DNA of 64,000 nt from CALBTQ01 sp036725605 (lineage in GTDB: Bacteria > Lernaellota > Lernaellaia > Lernaellales > Lernaellaceae). A model generated the notes under the pieces. The model searched no databases. It had not been told where the DNA came from and was given only the letters and a program-made list of their open reading frames with translations. The stretch is from contig DAIMDW010000009.1 in assembly GCA_036725605.1 (NCBI GenBank), positions 62,001 through 126,000 on the forward strand. The letters are read 5' to 3'. Shown here one piece after another: positions 7,906-17,634 of the stretch. How positions within the stretch are numbered: position 1 is the stretch's first letter; every line of letters begins with the position of its first letter. Made by a program: the position numbers and the translations under genes.

Positions 7906-9243
7906 ATGCATCATCGCCTGCTTCGTTGTTTGCCGCTGCTGTTGCCGCTAATCCTCGGGCTGTCCGCCGCCGCGAGCGCCGCCAATTTCACCGTCGGGCA
8001 GGAAGACGGCCGCTGGTGGTTGTTTGATCCCGACGGCGAACGCTTCTTTTCCACCGGCATCAACGTGGGCACGCCGGACGGATACTATTGCCCCGACCTG
8101 GGCTACGCGCCCTATCACGTCAACATCATGAACCTCTACGGCAGCGAAGAGGCCTGGGCCGAGACGGCCGCCGACCGGCTGGAAAGCTGGAACTTCAACA
8201 CGCTGGGCGGCTGGTGCGACAACGGCCTGCTGGGCGATCGGCTGTATTACACGACGATTCTGTATATGTCCGGGGCCGACTGGCTGTCGGGCTTTGTGCC
8301 CGATTACTGGAGCGACGAGTTCTACGAGAACGTGGAGGAAAAGGCCGCGACCTGCGCCAATTACCTCGGCGACGAACGGCTGATCGGGTACTTCCTGGAC
8401 AACGAAATGCGCTGGGGCTTCGACTGGCGGCGACAGGCCGACCTGTTTTCCGACTACATCGCGCTGCCGCCCGATTCACCGGGCAAGCGCGTGTTGGTGC
8501 AGTTCTTCCGCACGCGCTACGCCGACAACATCGTCGAGTTCAAGGCGGTGCATGGGTTGGACATTCGCGGCTGGGACGATCTGCTGTACCTGCGCAAGGT
8601 CGTGCCGATTCCGCTGACCAAGGAACAGGCGGACGATCGCGAGGCGTGGCTGGCCGAGGTCGCCGAACAGTTCTTCGCGGTGACCACCGAGGCGGTGCGC
8701 GCGGTGGATCCGGATCATTTGATTCTGGGTTCGCGCTTCGTGTCGTGGCTGACGCCGCGGGTGGTGGCCGAGGCCGCCGCGCGGTACGTCGACGTGATGT
8801 CGATCAACCACTACATGGTCTGGCAGCCGTGGCAGTGGCTGGCCTACAACCTGTCGGACGATCTGCGCTTCGTGTCGCCGGAAGACATGCTGGCCAACTA
8901 CAACGAGCTGTCCGATCTGCCGATTCTGATCAGCGAGTTTTCGTTCCGCGGGCTGGACGCGGTGCCGCCCTCGACCTTCCCGCCGGCGTGGGTGTTCATG
9001 ACCGCCGCCGATCAGACGCAACGCACGGAATGGATGAGCGACTACACGCATCAGTGCACGCACTCGGATTACATCGTCGGTTATCACTGGTTCGCCTACG
9101 TGGACGAACCGGAGCTGGGCCGCTTCGACGGCGAGGATTCGAATTTCGGTCTGGTCGACGAGCAGGACGCGCCCTACGAGCAGCTCGTCGCGGCGTTCAC
9201 CGCGATCAACGCCGAAGTGTACAACTGGCCGTTTACGGATTAA
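7906..9243 (+). CDS. Secreted glycoside hydrolase, clan GH-A (agarase/GH50-like)
   Basis: 445 aa with a cleavable signal peptide (LLLPLILGLSAAASA). The mature protein starts with W-W-L-F-D-P-D-G-E-R-F-F-S-T-G-I-N, a signature of agarase/beta-galactosidase-like TIM barrels. The motif DNEMRWG supplies the likely acid/base Glu167, and ISEFSF supplies the likely nucleophile Glu344. SINHY and YHWFAY also fit clan GH-A strand ends. It is exported to the periplasm or outside. The true substrate is unknown. A good RBS (CGGAGAG) precedes the ATG, and the gene follows the GT-C gene closely, so glycan assembly and trimming may be linked. Confidence 0.75.
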   Translation: MHHRLLRCLPLLLPLILGLSAAASAANFTVGQEDGRWWLFDPDGERFFSTGINVGTPDGYYCPDLGYAPYHVNIMNLYGSEEAWAETAADRLESWNFNTLGGWCDNGLLGDRLYYTTILYMSGADWLSGFVPDYWSDEFYENVEEKAATCANYLGDERLIGYFLDNEMRWGFDWRRQADLFSDYIALPPDSPGKRVLVQFFRTRYADNIVEFKAVHGLDIRGWDDLLYLRKVVPIPLTKEQADDREAWLAEVAEQFFAVTTEAVRAVDPDHLILGSRFVSWLTPRVVAEAAARYVDVMSINHYMVWQPWQWLAYNLSDDLRFVSPEDMLANYNELSDLPILISEFSFRGLDAVPPSTFPPAWVFMTAADQTQRTEWMSDYTHQCTHSDYIVGYHWFAYVDEPELGRFDGEDSNFGLVDEQDAPYEQLVAAFTAINAEVYNWPFTD

Positions 9244-9352
9244 ATTACCCTCGTTTGCCGCAGAAAATAATTTCATCATCGGGATTGCGGAGGCGTTTGA
9301 CGCAATGCGGCATAACGCGTACAATCGCTCAACCTTCAACGGAGTGATTTGC

Positions 9353-11002
9353 ATGCAACGCGATCTAGCCAAAATGGCCAAAGCCCACTTCGACGTGTTG
9401 GTCATCGGCGGCGGCATCACCGGCGCCTGCGTGGCCTATGACGCCGCGATGCGCGGCCTCAAGGTCGCCCTCGTGGAAAAGAAGGACTTTTCTTGGGCCA
9501 CCAGCGCGGCCACCAGCAAGCTGATTCACGGCGGCCTGCGTTACCTGAAAAATTTCGAATTCGGCCTCGTGCGCGAAAGCCTGCGCGAGCGTCGCATTCT
9601 TACGTTGATCGCGCCGCACCAGGTGCTGCCCAAGGCGTTTCTCGTGCCCACCTACCGCGGCACCAGCAACAACTTCCCGATGATCGCGGCGGGCATGATC
9701 CTGTACGATCTGTTCAGCTACGACAAAGCCAACCTGCCCGATCCGAAACGGCGGCTGCCGCACTTCAAGCTCTTTTCGAAAAACGGCACGCTGCGCGAAG
9801 AGCCCAACGTCGACCCGCGCAAGCTCTCGGGCGGCGCGCTGTATTACGATTGCCAGATGCATTACCCCGAGCGTCTGACGCTCGAGTTCGTGCTGGGCGC
9901 GGCGGCGCACGGCGCGCAGGCGGCCAACTACGCCGAGGTCGTCGGCCTGAACATGGCGCACGACACGGTGAGCGGCGCAAAGGTGCGCGACCTGATCGAC
10001 GGCGCCGAATACGACCTGACCGCCGACCTGACGGTCAACGTCTCGGGCACCTGGGCCGACCATCTGTCGGGCATGGCGCTGGGCGAAGCGCACAAAAAGA
10101 AGGTCCTGCGCAGCCAGGGCATCCATTTGGTTTTCCGCAAGGTGATCGACAAACACGCGGTGGTGCTGCGCACGAGCGGCGGCCGGCACTTCTTCCTCAT
10201 TCCCTGGCGCGGCCTGACCCTCGCGGGCACGACCGACAGCGTCTACGAAGGCACGCCCGACGACTACACGGTGACGCACGCGGCGGCGGAGGATTTCCTG
10301 CGCGAGATCAACGAGGCCTATCCGGCGGCGCAGGTGACCATGGACGACGTGACCTGGACCTACGGCGGCCTGCGGCCGATCGTCGAGGACGAGACCGAGG
10401 TCGAGCTGTCCAGCTACGACGCCAGCCGCAAATACGAAATTTACGACCACGCCAAAGACGACAAGATCAACGGGTTCGTCACGGTGATCGGCGGCAAGTA
10501 CACGACCAGCCGGCACCTCGCCCAGCAGCTCGTCGACTTGGCGCTGACCAAACTGGGCAAGCCGGCGGTGCCCTGCCCGACCGCCGCCAAGCCGCTGCCC
10601 GGCGGCAACATCCCCTATTGGGACGACTTCGTGGTCAAGGGCGAACAGGCGCATCCGGAAACGGACAAGGAGATGGTCGAACGCCTCAGCCTCGACTTCG
10701 GCTCACGACGCGACGAGGTCTTCGCGCTGATGGGCAACGCGACGCTGGCCGCGCGGCTCGACGAACGCGAGCCGGTGCCCGCCGCGGCGGCGGTGCTCGC
10801 CGTCGAGCAGGAGATGGCGCTGACGCTCGAAGACGTGCTCTGGCGGCGCATCGGCTTGGGCAACACCGGTCTGCTCTCACGCGAGGCTGTGGAAAAAACG
10901 GCGGCGATCGTCGGCGACAAGCTCGGCTGGGACGAGGCGCGGCGCACCAAGGAAATCGACCACGCGCTCGACCTGCTCGCGCGCAAAAACATGGCCGGGT
11001 AA
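9353..11002 (+). CDS. glpD: FAD-dependent glycerol-3-phosphate dehydrogenase
   Basis: 549 aa from the ATG at 9353, with GGAG 8 bases upstream. It oxidises sn-glycerol 3-phosphate to dihydroxyacetone phosphate at the membrane, passing electrons to quinone. The N-terminal FAD-binding motif is VIGGGITGACVAYDAAMRG, followed by TSAATSKLIHGGLRYL, typical of GlpD/GlpA. The C-terminal alpha-helical domain (DFGSRRDEVFALMG, then W-R-R-I-G-L-G-N-T-G) is also present, so this is the full-length aerobic type. No glpK or glpF lies next to it. It converges with the M28 peptidase gene. Confidence 0.93.
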   Translation: MQRDLAKMAKAHFDVLVIGGGITGACVAYDAAMRGLKVALVEKKDFSWATSAATSKLIHGGLRYLKNFEFGLVRESLRERRILTLIAPHQVLPKAFLVPTYRGTSNNFPMIAAGMILYDLFSYDKANLPDPKRRLPHFKLFSKNGTLREEPNVDPRKLSGGALYYDCQMHYPERLTLEFVLGAAAHGAQAANYAEVVGLNMAHDTVSGAKVRDLIDGAEYDLTADLTVNVSGTWADHLSGMALGEAHKKKVLRSQGIHLVFRKVIDKHAVVLRTSGGRHFFLIPWRGLTLAGTTDSVYEGTPDDYTVTHAAAEDFLREINEAYPAAQVTMDDVTWTYGGLRPIVEDETEVELSSYDASRKYEIYDHAKDDKINGFVTVIGGKYTTSRHLAQQLVDLALTKLGKPAVPCPTAAKPLPGGNIPYWDDFVVKGEQAHPETDKEMVERLSLDFGSRRDEVFALMGNATLAARLDEREPVPAAAAVLAVEQEMALTLEDVLWRRIGLGNTGLLSREAVEKTAAIVGDKLGWDEARRTKEIDHALDLLARKNMAG

Positions 11003-11019
11003 GCGCGCGACGAGTGGTA

Positions 11020-11062
11020 CTGATTCACCGAACGAAGTGAGGCATATCAGTCGTTCCGCATT
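11020..11062 (+). repeat. REP-like palindromic repeat, copy 1
   Basis: An imperfect hairpin starting CTGATTCACCGAAC and ending GGCATATCAG, in the convergent gap between glpD and the M28 gene. The first 32 bases match 28 of 32 with the copy at 45405-45451. It may serve as a bidirectional terminator. Confidence 0.6.
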
Positions 11063-11063
11063 C

Positions 11064-12134
11064 CTAGCACCCACACCCATCGTCATCGTCATCGTCGTCG
11101 TCGTCGACTGCATCGTCGTCTACGGTGTCGTCATCGATAACGTCATCGTCGGTCGCATCATCATCGACCATGTCATCATCGACCGTGTCGTCGTCCACCG
11201 TGTCGTCGTCGGGTGCTTCGGGAAGAATGCCCGCCTGCTCGCCGAGGGTGGCCACGACCATCCGCGTGACGTTGGCGCATTGTTCCAGGTCGAGTTTGTC
11301 GAAATTATCCTCGGGCGTGTGCATAAAGCCGGTCAGCGAGAACAGGCTGCCGACGATCAGCGCCCGATAGCCGTATTCCCAGAACGACGCATGGTTCGAC
11401 GAATCCAGCGACGGTGCGGGCACGCCGATCATTCCGGAGCCGCAATCGTAATCGAGCACGACGCGGTTCATTTCGTTCATCAACGGCCAGCTCGGCCAAT
11501 CGGAGTTGGCGAAGGCCGCGTTGAGCGGCGCGGTACGCCAGCCGGGCAGATCGAGGTTGATCAGCAGTTGGATGTCGTCACCGCGCGCCCGCGCCCGCTG
11601 CGCGTGATAGTAGCTGCCCAGCAGGCCGATTTCCTCACCGTCGAACAGGATGAAGCGCAGCGAATCGCGGAAGCCGTATTCGCGTAGCGCATTGAGCGTC
11701 TGCAGCACGATGATCACGCCCGACGCGTTGTCCACCGCGCCCTGCCCGCCGCTGCCCACATCGTCGTAATGTCCGCCGACGACCCAGATGCGTTCGGGCG
11801 TCTGCTCGCCGTCGAGTTGCGCGACGACGTTGGTGCAGGTGTAGGCGCCGCAGGTGAACTCCTCGCGCCAGGCGCTAAAGCCCATCGTCTCAAAGCGCTC
11901 GACCAGGTAATCGGTGGTCAGATCGTGCAGCGGATTGCCGACGCGCCGATTGGCGATCAACTCCCCGTCGTAGGGCTCCAGGCCGCAAAGCACGCGGGCG
12001 TCGCTCTCCAACTCGGCGTCGCTCACGCGGGCAAAGGCGGCGAGAATCGTCTCCTCGACGGTCTGCGCCCCCGCGGACGTCGTCAGGCAAACCAACAACG
12101 CCAGCGCACCAAGCAACACCTTGCGCCTGTTCAT
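11064..12134 (-). CDS. Secreted M28 family metallopeptidase with Asp-rich tail ending GCGC
   Basis: 356 aa from the ATG at 12134, which opens a clean signal peptide (MNRRKVLLGALALLVCL, cleavage after AGA). The M28 zinc-binding residues are visible: H122 and D124 (HYDD), D135 (AVDNASG), E167/E168 (GEEIGLLGS), D195 (INLDLPGW) and a distal His in FMHTPEDN. It is therefore a probable co-catalytic zinc aminopeptidase acting outside the cytoplasm. The last 50 or so residues are Asp-rich with DDDTV repeats, a run of Asp, and the end GCGC. The same ending occurs in the protein at 59071-60828. The tail is not part of the M28 fold and looks like a sorting or anchoring tag. Confidence 0.9.
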   Translation of the reverse strand: MNRRKVLLGALALLVCLTTSAGAQTVEETILAAFARVSDAELESDARVLCGLEPYDGELIANRRVGNPLHDLTTDYLVERFETMGFSAWREEFTCGAYTCTNVVAQLDGEQTPERIWVVGGHYDDVGSGGQGAVDNASGVIIVLQTLNALREYGFRDSLRFILFDGEEIGLLGSYYHAQRARARGDDIQLLINLDLPGWRTAPLNAAFANSDWPSWPLMNEMNRVVLDYDCGSGMIGVPAPSLDSSNHASFWEYGYRALIVGSLFSLTGFMHTPEDNFDKLDLEQCANVTRMVVATLGEQAGILPEAPDDDTVDDDTVDDDMVDDDATDDDVIDDDTVDDDAVDDDDDDDDDGCGC

Positions 12135-12366
12135 CACCGCCTCCTCTTCCTGCCCATCCCGGTAGCGCAAAAAGTGTACCCCAGCCGTATGGAGGACACA
12201 AGATAATCAAAGCATAACGACCTCTTTAGTAACCACAAAATCTGGCTGGATTTATACACATCTTCTCTTCCATGTATATTATCAAGAACAATATTGACAA
12301 AGTATCATACTCATGTAACTAAACTGTAATAAGCAAGATATCACCCTATTTCAACAGAGATTTTAA

Positions 12367-15216
12367 ATGACCTATATACCCGACCGCCGCAGTTCTCGAC
12401 GACAAAAAATTGCTCACCTACCAGCTAAGTGTATTTTTAAGAATCAGGACAACAACGAGATTAATGAAATTTCGGTCTTTCTGCTTAGTATAAACGGTGA
12501 AGGACATTTACTTCTTGAATATAGAGATTCTAAGTTAGACATTGCGCCTGGAACGCGAGGCGTCCTTCGCATGCCCAATCCGCTCAATGACACTAATTAC
12601 GACACTGAATTCGAGGTTGTGCCATTAGCGGAACCGAATCCCATGGGCTTAGTGGTAAAAGTTCGGACCCTTAATTTTGCAAGTCAGATTATTCAAGCCT
12701 ATAATAATAAATTATATTATCAAACAGCATTTACAAAATTATTCAATTCTTACAAAGGACATTTATTAATTTATCTTGATCCGACTTTTGAAATTCTTAC
12801 GATTTCCGGCGCAGTCGAATCTATGCTCGGATATAAATCAGAAGATTTAATCAACACATCCTTTGTTGATCTTATATCTTCCGATAATATAGAAGAATTT
12901 TCCTCATTGTTCGCCAAAATAAAATCCGGCAAGAATGAGTCAGTCAAAAAAATTGTTTTAACCCTAATATGTAAAAATAATAAACGACTCCTTGTCACTT
13001 TCAACTTTATGCAAAATATCGGGTATAAAAAATTACTAGGAACAATCGGCATCATCAGGGATTTCGGTGAAGAAGCCTGGCACAAGGCTGTGATGGAAGG
13101 GATTTATATTCTTGATCTGGAAAGCCAACAGTTCGTGTACGCCACCGACAATATGAATCATTTATTAGGCTGTGCTTCCACTGAAGAAATTGTTGGGAAA
13201 CAATATTTTGATTTTGTTCATCCCGGTGAACATGGCAGGCTGAAAAGCATACTACGTAAACGAAAATCAGATCCAGAATATAAACAAGAACTCTATGTGT
13301 TTATGGGGCAAAGAGCCGACGATAAAAATCGAGTTGTATTTTTTGAAACGACTGTCGAAAAAATCGAAATAAATGAACGGAGATTTTCCGTCGGCTCCAT
13401 TCGGGATGTAACGGCAAAAAAACTTACTTCCGCTATGGAAAATAGTATAGGCAATATTCATCGTGTTTTAAATACCGGATTAGAAGCCTTTTGCGTGGAA
13501 ACACGCTTTACCTCGGCATTGGCAACATTAATCGATCACGACAATGATCATCTGGTGATTATGGCGGGATATAATTTCAATCTTGCCGAACTCGATCGAT
13601 TTTATCTTCCCATCAATGACAAATTTCACAAACTGGATATAGAAAACAAGGAGGTGCCCTGGGATTACACTCGAATTACCAAGCTCGTAAAAGAAAACAG
13701 TAAAATAAGAAAAAAGGAGCTGGAAAGCTTCGAAAGTGTATTTGAGAATATGAATCTATCTCCACCAATTTTTTATCCGCTTTTCGGCAAAATTCAAAAT
13801 GATCATGGAGCCTTAAAATTACATGGAGAAGAACAAATCGGTGTCATTGGCGCTCTATTGGGATTTATGGATAATAAATCTACGAAAAATTTAATATCCT
13901 CCAGCAATTTTGTTAATTTTATCGTTGGACAAATCGGTTATGCTATCGACTCAACCTATTATAAAAATTGGTCGAATCTGTCAAATAAAATTATTGCCAC
14001 GGTTCAACCCAAGGCCTGGGAGGAAGAACGATATTTAAAACATATTCTTGATATAATCAAGGAATCGACCCGTATTGCCGGAGCTTCCGTCTTTTTACGA
14101 AACATCAGCGACCGTCTGGAGTTGATTGCCTCCACCGCCGATTTTCCTGAGGAAAAAGTCAGTTACAACATCGGCGAAGGCGCTACCGGTAAAGTTGCCG
14201 AGAGAGGCTGTACGCTTACTTTTAAAAATGCAAATGACCCTGAAGAAAATTCTTTCAAATCGAAAATTAAATTCGGTGAAGCGCCTGATGGGAAATATGA
14301 AGGGTGGATCGGAGTGCCGATAAAGAACATTGCCGGCGATGTCATCGGCGTGTTTCGTGCCGTCAATTATCAGGTCAGCAATGATCCCCCTATCTATCGT
14401 CCTTTCAATTTAAAGGAAGTGTTTATCACTGAATCGATCGTTAAACTGATCGGCCTTTATGTCGACTTGACCCAAGCCTATCATAAGGACCGGACCAATC
14501 TGGAAATCATCGCCCACGAAATAAAGTCCACCATTTCATCAATCGACGGCGCCATCGACACCGCGCTCCACCACGAAGCCGTGGTAAAAGGCTGGGCCAG
14601 TGATTTGGAATTCTTCTTGGCTAGAGCCCGAACAATGACCAATCGTCTTGAGAAGGTCGCCGAAATGACCTTTACTCTATTCGGCCGAAAACAAATTCAC
14701 CTGCAAGAAACGTCTCTTTTCAAAGACATTATCGCCCCCAGCGTTGAGGCATTGAGCCTTGAATATCCTGATTTGTTCCTGCTGAAGAAATACAGCAACT
14801 TCAAACCGAAGATACTTGGTCGAAGTAAAGTTCCGACAATTAAGTTGGACATTGACAGCATGCGCCACGTCATCATGAACCTTCTGCGCAATGCGATAAA
14901 ATATAAAAAGAAACAGGGGGATCCCGAAATCAACATCATTATCGACATCCCCACACAACCCAATGCCGAGTTCTTTAAAATCAAAATCCAGGATGGCGGA
15001 ATTGGTATTCCTTCAGGAGAGACTGAATCGGTATTTGACCTGGGTCAACGTGGCAGCAACGCCATAAATCTCTTCAAAGAAGGCTATGGATACGGCCTTA
15101 CAGTGGCACGCAGGATCATTGCTCATCATGGCGGAAGAATGTTTCTTTCACATAGGGAAAAGCCGACGGAATTCACCATGCAACTGCCTACATCTCTATT
15201 GAGCGAAGAAAGGTAA
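12367..15216 (+). CDS. Hybrid-input sensor histidine kinase (PilZ-like, PAS, PAS, GAF, kinase)
   Basis: 949 aa, no clear membrane helix, so probably cytoplasmic. The N-terminal 115 or so residues begin with a basic RRSSRRQK stretch and an S-I-N-G-E-G motif that resemble a divergent c-di-GMP-binding PilZ domain. PAS-like domains lie near residues 120-235 and 240-345. A GAF-like domain lies near 550-690 (GEGATGKVAE, then GVPIKNIAGDVIGVF). The dimerisation segment IAHEIKSTIS carries the phospho-accepting His717. The ATPase domain has the N box (NLLRNAIKYKK) and glycine boxes (DGGIGIP, GYGYGLTVARRI). The gene lies 11 bp from a receiver gene, its likely partner. It is AT-rich relative to the window. 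Confidence 0.88.
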   Translation: MTYIPDRRSSRRQKIAHLPAKCIFKNQDNNEINEISVFLLSINGEGHLLLEYRDSKLDIAPGTRGVLRMPNPLNDTNYDTEFEVVPLAEPNPMGLVVKVRTLNFASQIIQAYNNKLYYQTAFTKLFNSYKGHLLIYLDPTFEILTISGAVESMLGYKSEDLINTSFVDLISSDNIEEFSSLFAKIKSGKNESVKKIVLTLICKNNKRLLVTFNFMQNIGYKKLLGTIGIIRDFGEEAWHKAVMEGIYILDLESQQFVYATDNMNHLLGCASTEEIVGKQYFDFVHPGEHGRLKSILRKRKSDPEYKQELYVFMGQRADDKNRVVFFETTVEKIEINERRFSVGSIRDVTAKKLTSAMENSIGNIHRVLNTGLEAFCVETRFTSALATLIDHDNDHLVIMAGYNFNLAELDRFYLPINDKFHKLDIENKEVPWDYTRITKLVKENSKIRKKELESFESVFENMNLSPPIFYPLFGKIQNDHGALKLHGEEQIGVIGALLGFMDNKSTKNLISSSNFVNFIVGQIGYAIDSTYYKNWSNLSNKIIATVQPKAWEEERYLKHILDIIKESTRIAGASVFLRNISDRLELIASTADFPEEKVSYNIGEGATGKVAERGCTLTFKNANDPEENSFKSKIKFGEAPDGKYEGWIGVPIKNIAGDVIGVFRAVNYQVSNDPPIYRPFNLKEVFITESIVKLIGLYVDLTQAYHKDRTNLEIIAHEIKSTISSIDGAIDTALHHEAVVKGWASDLEFFLARARTMTNRLEKVAEMTFTLFGRKQIHLQETSLFKDIIAPSVEALSLEYPDLFLLKKYSNFKPKILGRSKVPTIKLDIDSMRHVIMNLLRNAIKYKKKQGDPEINIIIDIPTQPNAEFFKIKIQDGGIGIPSGETESVFDLGQRGSNAINLFKEGYGYGLTVARRIIAHHGGRMFLSHREKPTEFTMQLPTSLLSEER

Positions 15217-15227
15217 AGGAGGTTTAA

Positions 15228-15665
15228 ATGATTGTATTCGTTGATGACGACATAATTAGAGGAAAGCTAGATGTTGAATTGTACTTACTTAACAAAGAGT
15301 GTAACAACGATCCGAAAATTGAATTGCAGACTTTTTCTCACATCGACAAAGCTTGGGATTTTATAACTAACAACAGATTTAAAATTAAGTTATTTATTCA
15401 AGACATCATTATGCCACCTGGAAATCTGCTTAAAGACGTACCAGAAACTCATGGAAATCTTCGCACTGGTAAAGTATTCATCGGGAGGATTCGAAATGAA
15501 TTCCCTGAGAAGCCAATCATTGTATATACCGTTGTGGATAAAGATGCCGCATTGGATAAATGGGCCAAATCCTTATCCAATATGACTTTACTATATAAAA
15601 ACGAAACAACGCCTTTGGAGCTTCTTAATAAAGTTAAGCAAATTTTAGGAAGAGAAGGCATGTAA
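15228..15665 (+). CDS. Stand-alone receiver (CheY-like) protein
   Basis: 145 aa, a single receiver domain with no output domain. The acidic pocket VDDD (residues 5-8), phospho-acceptor D59 in FIQDIIMPP, the conserved Thr in IVYT and the Lys in LLYKNE are all present. An insertion of about 15 residues follows the phosphorylation site and lengthens the beta3-alpha3 loop, where typical receivers are short. A strong AAAGGAGG site precedes the ATG. It sits between the kinase and a membrane coiled-coil gene, so it probably receives the phosphate from His717. Confidence 0.85.
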   Translation: MIVFVDDDIIRGKLDVELYLLNKECNNDPKIELQTFSHIDKAWDFITNNRFKIKLFIQDIIMPPGNLLKDVPETHGNLRTGKVFIGRIRNEFPEKPIIVYTVVDKDAALDKWAKSLSNMTLLYKNETTPLELLNKVKQILGREGM

Positions 15666-15666
15666 A

Positions 15667-16332
15667 ATGGGGAATTATTATTCTAAATGCAAAAAACGCT
15701 ATTTATTCATTATTCTCGCATTAGCACTAATTCTAATTATCTCTATTATTACAAAAGGAAGCGGAGAAACATTCATCAATTCTATGGTTGGCATATTTGT
15801 TCTATTTTTCACGGCCATACTACTTCTTACTATTTTTCAATATACTTCCATGGAAAGGAAAATTGATGAGATGAATGCCAAAATAAGTGAATGCGATCTA
15901 AAATTGAAAACATTAGACAATAAAGCTCAGAGAATCCTAAAATCATATGAGGATGTTGGATCACTTTTTGCCACGCAAGCAAGCGTGGCCGATAAAATTT
16001 TTCAACTATATGAATCAACAAAGTCTTTATATTCAAAGGAAGGGTTAAAACTGCCTGAAGATTTTTTAATTCACAAAAATGCTAGCGTTGAATACCAAGC
16101 TCAATGTTACCAAAAATATTTAGATTATGTTGTGTCGAACGAAATCTGGAACGAACCAGATGGCGATAATATTATTAATAAATATGTTGTTATCATGGGA
16201 GGACGACCAAGTGCCCTGTCAAAAAAAGATATTAGTAATTTGATTGCTTTCTTAAACAAATGTTATACCATAAGCAATAAATCAAAGGATCTTGCTTGGC
16301 ATCTGATTAATGTAGCTCGCGAAAATAACTAA
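15667..16332 (+). CDS. Membrane coiled-coil protein of the AT-rich cassette
   Basis: 221 aa, starting 1 bp after the receiver stop, so co-translated. Two membrane helices lie near residues 12-29 and 38-57. A coiled coil follows (MERKIDEMNAKISECDLKLKTLDNKAQRILKS), then a helical C-terminal domain of about 130 residues without a recognised motif. The soluble part should face the cytoplasm. I do not recognise the family. Its position suggests an output or accessory component of the kinase/receiver pair. Confidence 0.75.
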   Translation: MGNYYSKCKKRYLFIILALALILIISIITKGSGETFINSMVGIFVLFFTAILLLTIFQYTSMERKIDEMNAKISECDLKLKTLDNKAQRILKSYEDVGSLFATQASVADKIFQLYESTKSLYSKEGLKLPEDFLIHKNASVEYQAQCYQKYLDYVVSNEIWNEPDGDNIINKYVVIMGGRPSALSKKDISNLIAFLNKCYTISNKSKDLAWHLINVARENN

Positions 16333-16371
16333 TTAATTTATAAAAATAAATATTATATATTATTGTTATTG

Positions 16372-17634
16372 TCACTGCACCAACGCCGGCAGGAAGAGCG
16401 AGAGCGCCGGCCAGTAGGTGATGATCAGCACGACGGCCAGCAGCAGCACGAGGAACGGCAGTGCGGCCCAGTAGAGTTTTACTACCGGCTGGTCGAAGCG
16501 GTAGCTGGCGATGAACAGGTTCATCCCGATCGGCGGGGTCGAGTAGCCGATCTGCATGTTGGCCAAAAAGATGATGCCCAGGTGCACCGGATCGATGCCG
16601 TAATTCAACGCCACCGGCAGCACCAGCGGCACGACCAGCACGATCGCCGAGAAGATATCCAGGATGCAGCCCAGGATCAGCAAAAAGACGTTGAGCAGAA
16701 TCAGGAAGGTCAGCTTGCTGGAGATGTGCGCCTTGATGAAGGTGAACAGCTTCATCGGCACTTCCTGATCGATCATGTAACTGGTCGACGCCATGCTCAC
16801 GCCCAGGATAATCAGGATGCCGCCGACCAGCGTCATCGACTTGACCATCACCCCAGGCAGTTGGCGCAACGGCACCTCGCGGTAGACGAACACCTCGACG
16901 ATCAGCACGTACAACGCGGTCACCGCGGCCGCTTCGGACACGGCGAAAAAGCCCGAGTAGATGCCGCCCAGCACGATCACCGGCAGCGGCACTTCCCAGA
17001 TGCCGCCGCGCAGCGCGCGCCCCAGCGTGGCCCAGTTGAATTTCTGCGTCGGCACCTTCGCCCGATGCGCCACGAACATGCTGTAGCCCCCGAGCAGAAA
17101 GACCATCAGCATGCCGGGCAGAATGCCGGCGGCGAAGAGCTTGTCGATCGACGTTTGCGCGATGATGCCGTAGAGGATCAGCGGGATCGCCGGCGGAAAC
17201 AGCAGGCCCAGACTGCCGGACGTGGTGATCGTGCCGAGGCTGAATTTTTCCGGATACTTCTCCTGCATCAGCGCCGGGTAGAGCAACGCGCCCATGGCGA
17301 TGATCGTCACGCCCGAGGCGCCGGTGAAGGCGGTGAACAGCGCGCACACGGCCAGGGTGACCACGGCCAGGCCGCCGGGCATCCAACCCAACGCGGCGCG
17401 CGTGATGTCCACCAACCGCTGCGGCGTTTTCGATTCGCCCATCAGGTAGCCGGCGAAGGTGAACAGCGGAATCGACAGCAGCACCGGCGTGTCGACGATG
17501 CGGTTGATTTCGATCATCACCGCCGACAGGTCCATGCCGCCGCTGTGGAAACCGCTCAACGCGCTGGCGGCGATCACCGCGAACAACGGCGCGCCCAGCA
17601 AGGCGAACAACAACAGGAACGCGGCGATAATCAT
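16372..17634 (-). CDS. dctM: TRAP transporter large permease (DctM/TatM)
   Basis: 420 aa with about twelve membrane helices, the normal DctM length. It forms the ion-coupled transport channel of a tripartite ATP-independent periplasmic transporter. Typical segments are visible: SIPLFTFAGYLMGESKTPQRL, TGASGVTIIAMG, SGSLGLLFPPAIPLILYG, SEAAAVTALY and the C-terminal GYSTPPIGMNLF. The start overlaps the dctQ stop by 4 bp. It is the last gene of the TAtT-P-Q-M operon and ends at the edge of the AT-rich island. Confidence 0.95.
   Translation of the reverse strand: MIIAAFLLLFALLGAPLFAVIAASALSGFHSGGMDLSAVMIEINRIVDTPVLLSIPLFTFAGYLMGESKTPQRLVDITRAALGWMPGGLAVVTLAVCALFTAFTGASGVTIIAMGALLYPALMQEKYPEKFSLGTITTSGSLGLLFPPAIPLILYGIIAQTSIDKLFAAGILPGMLMVFLLGGYSMFVAHRAKVPTQKFNWATLGRALRGGIWEVPLPVIVLGGIYSGFFAVSEAAAVTALYVLIVEVFVYREVPLRQLPGVMVKSMTLVGGILIILGVSMASTSYMIDQEVPMKLFTFIKAHISSKLTFLILLNVFLLILGCILDIFSAIVLVVPLVLPVALNYGIDPVHLGIIFLANMQIGYSTPPIGMNLFIASYRFDQPVVKLYWAALPFLVLLLAVVLIITYWPALSLFLPALVQ

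Larger units (their letters stand above)
12205..16375. other. AT-rich island with a three-gene signalling cassette
   Basis: Base composition drops sharply just upstream of the kinase gene and rises again at the dctM stop codon. Inside the island codon use is AT-ending (AAA, TTA, ATT, GAA), unlike both flanks. No integrase, tRNA or flanking repeat is visible. Horizontal acquisition is inferred from composition alone. The 230 bp before the kinase gene are non-coding and hold its promoter region. Confidence 0.65.

Noticed and set aside
5874..7907. Very long antisense frame opposite the GT-C gene
   Set aside because: It is His/Arg/Gln-rich, typical of the antisense of a GC-rich membrane gene, and has no recognisable domain or RBS. 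The plus-strand frame has clear GT-C motifs.
12205..16375. Prophage or integrative element
   Set aside because: Composition is foreign-looking, but I see no integrase, transposase, attachment repeat or tRNA end.
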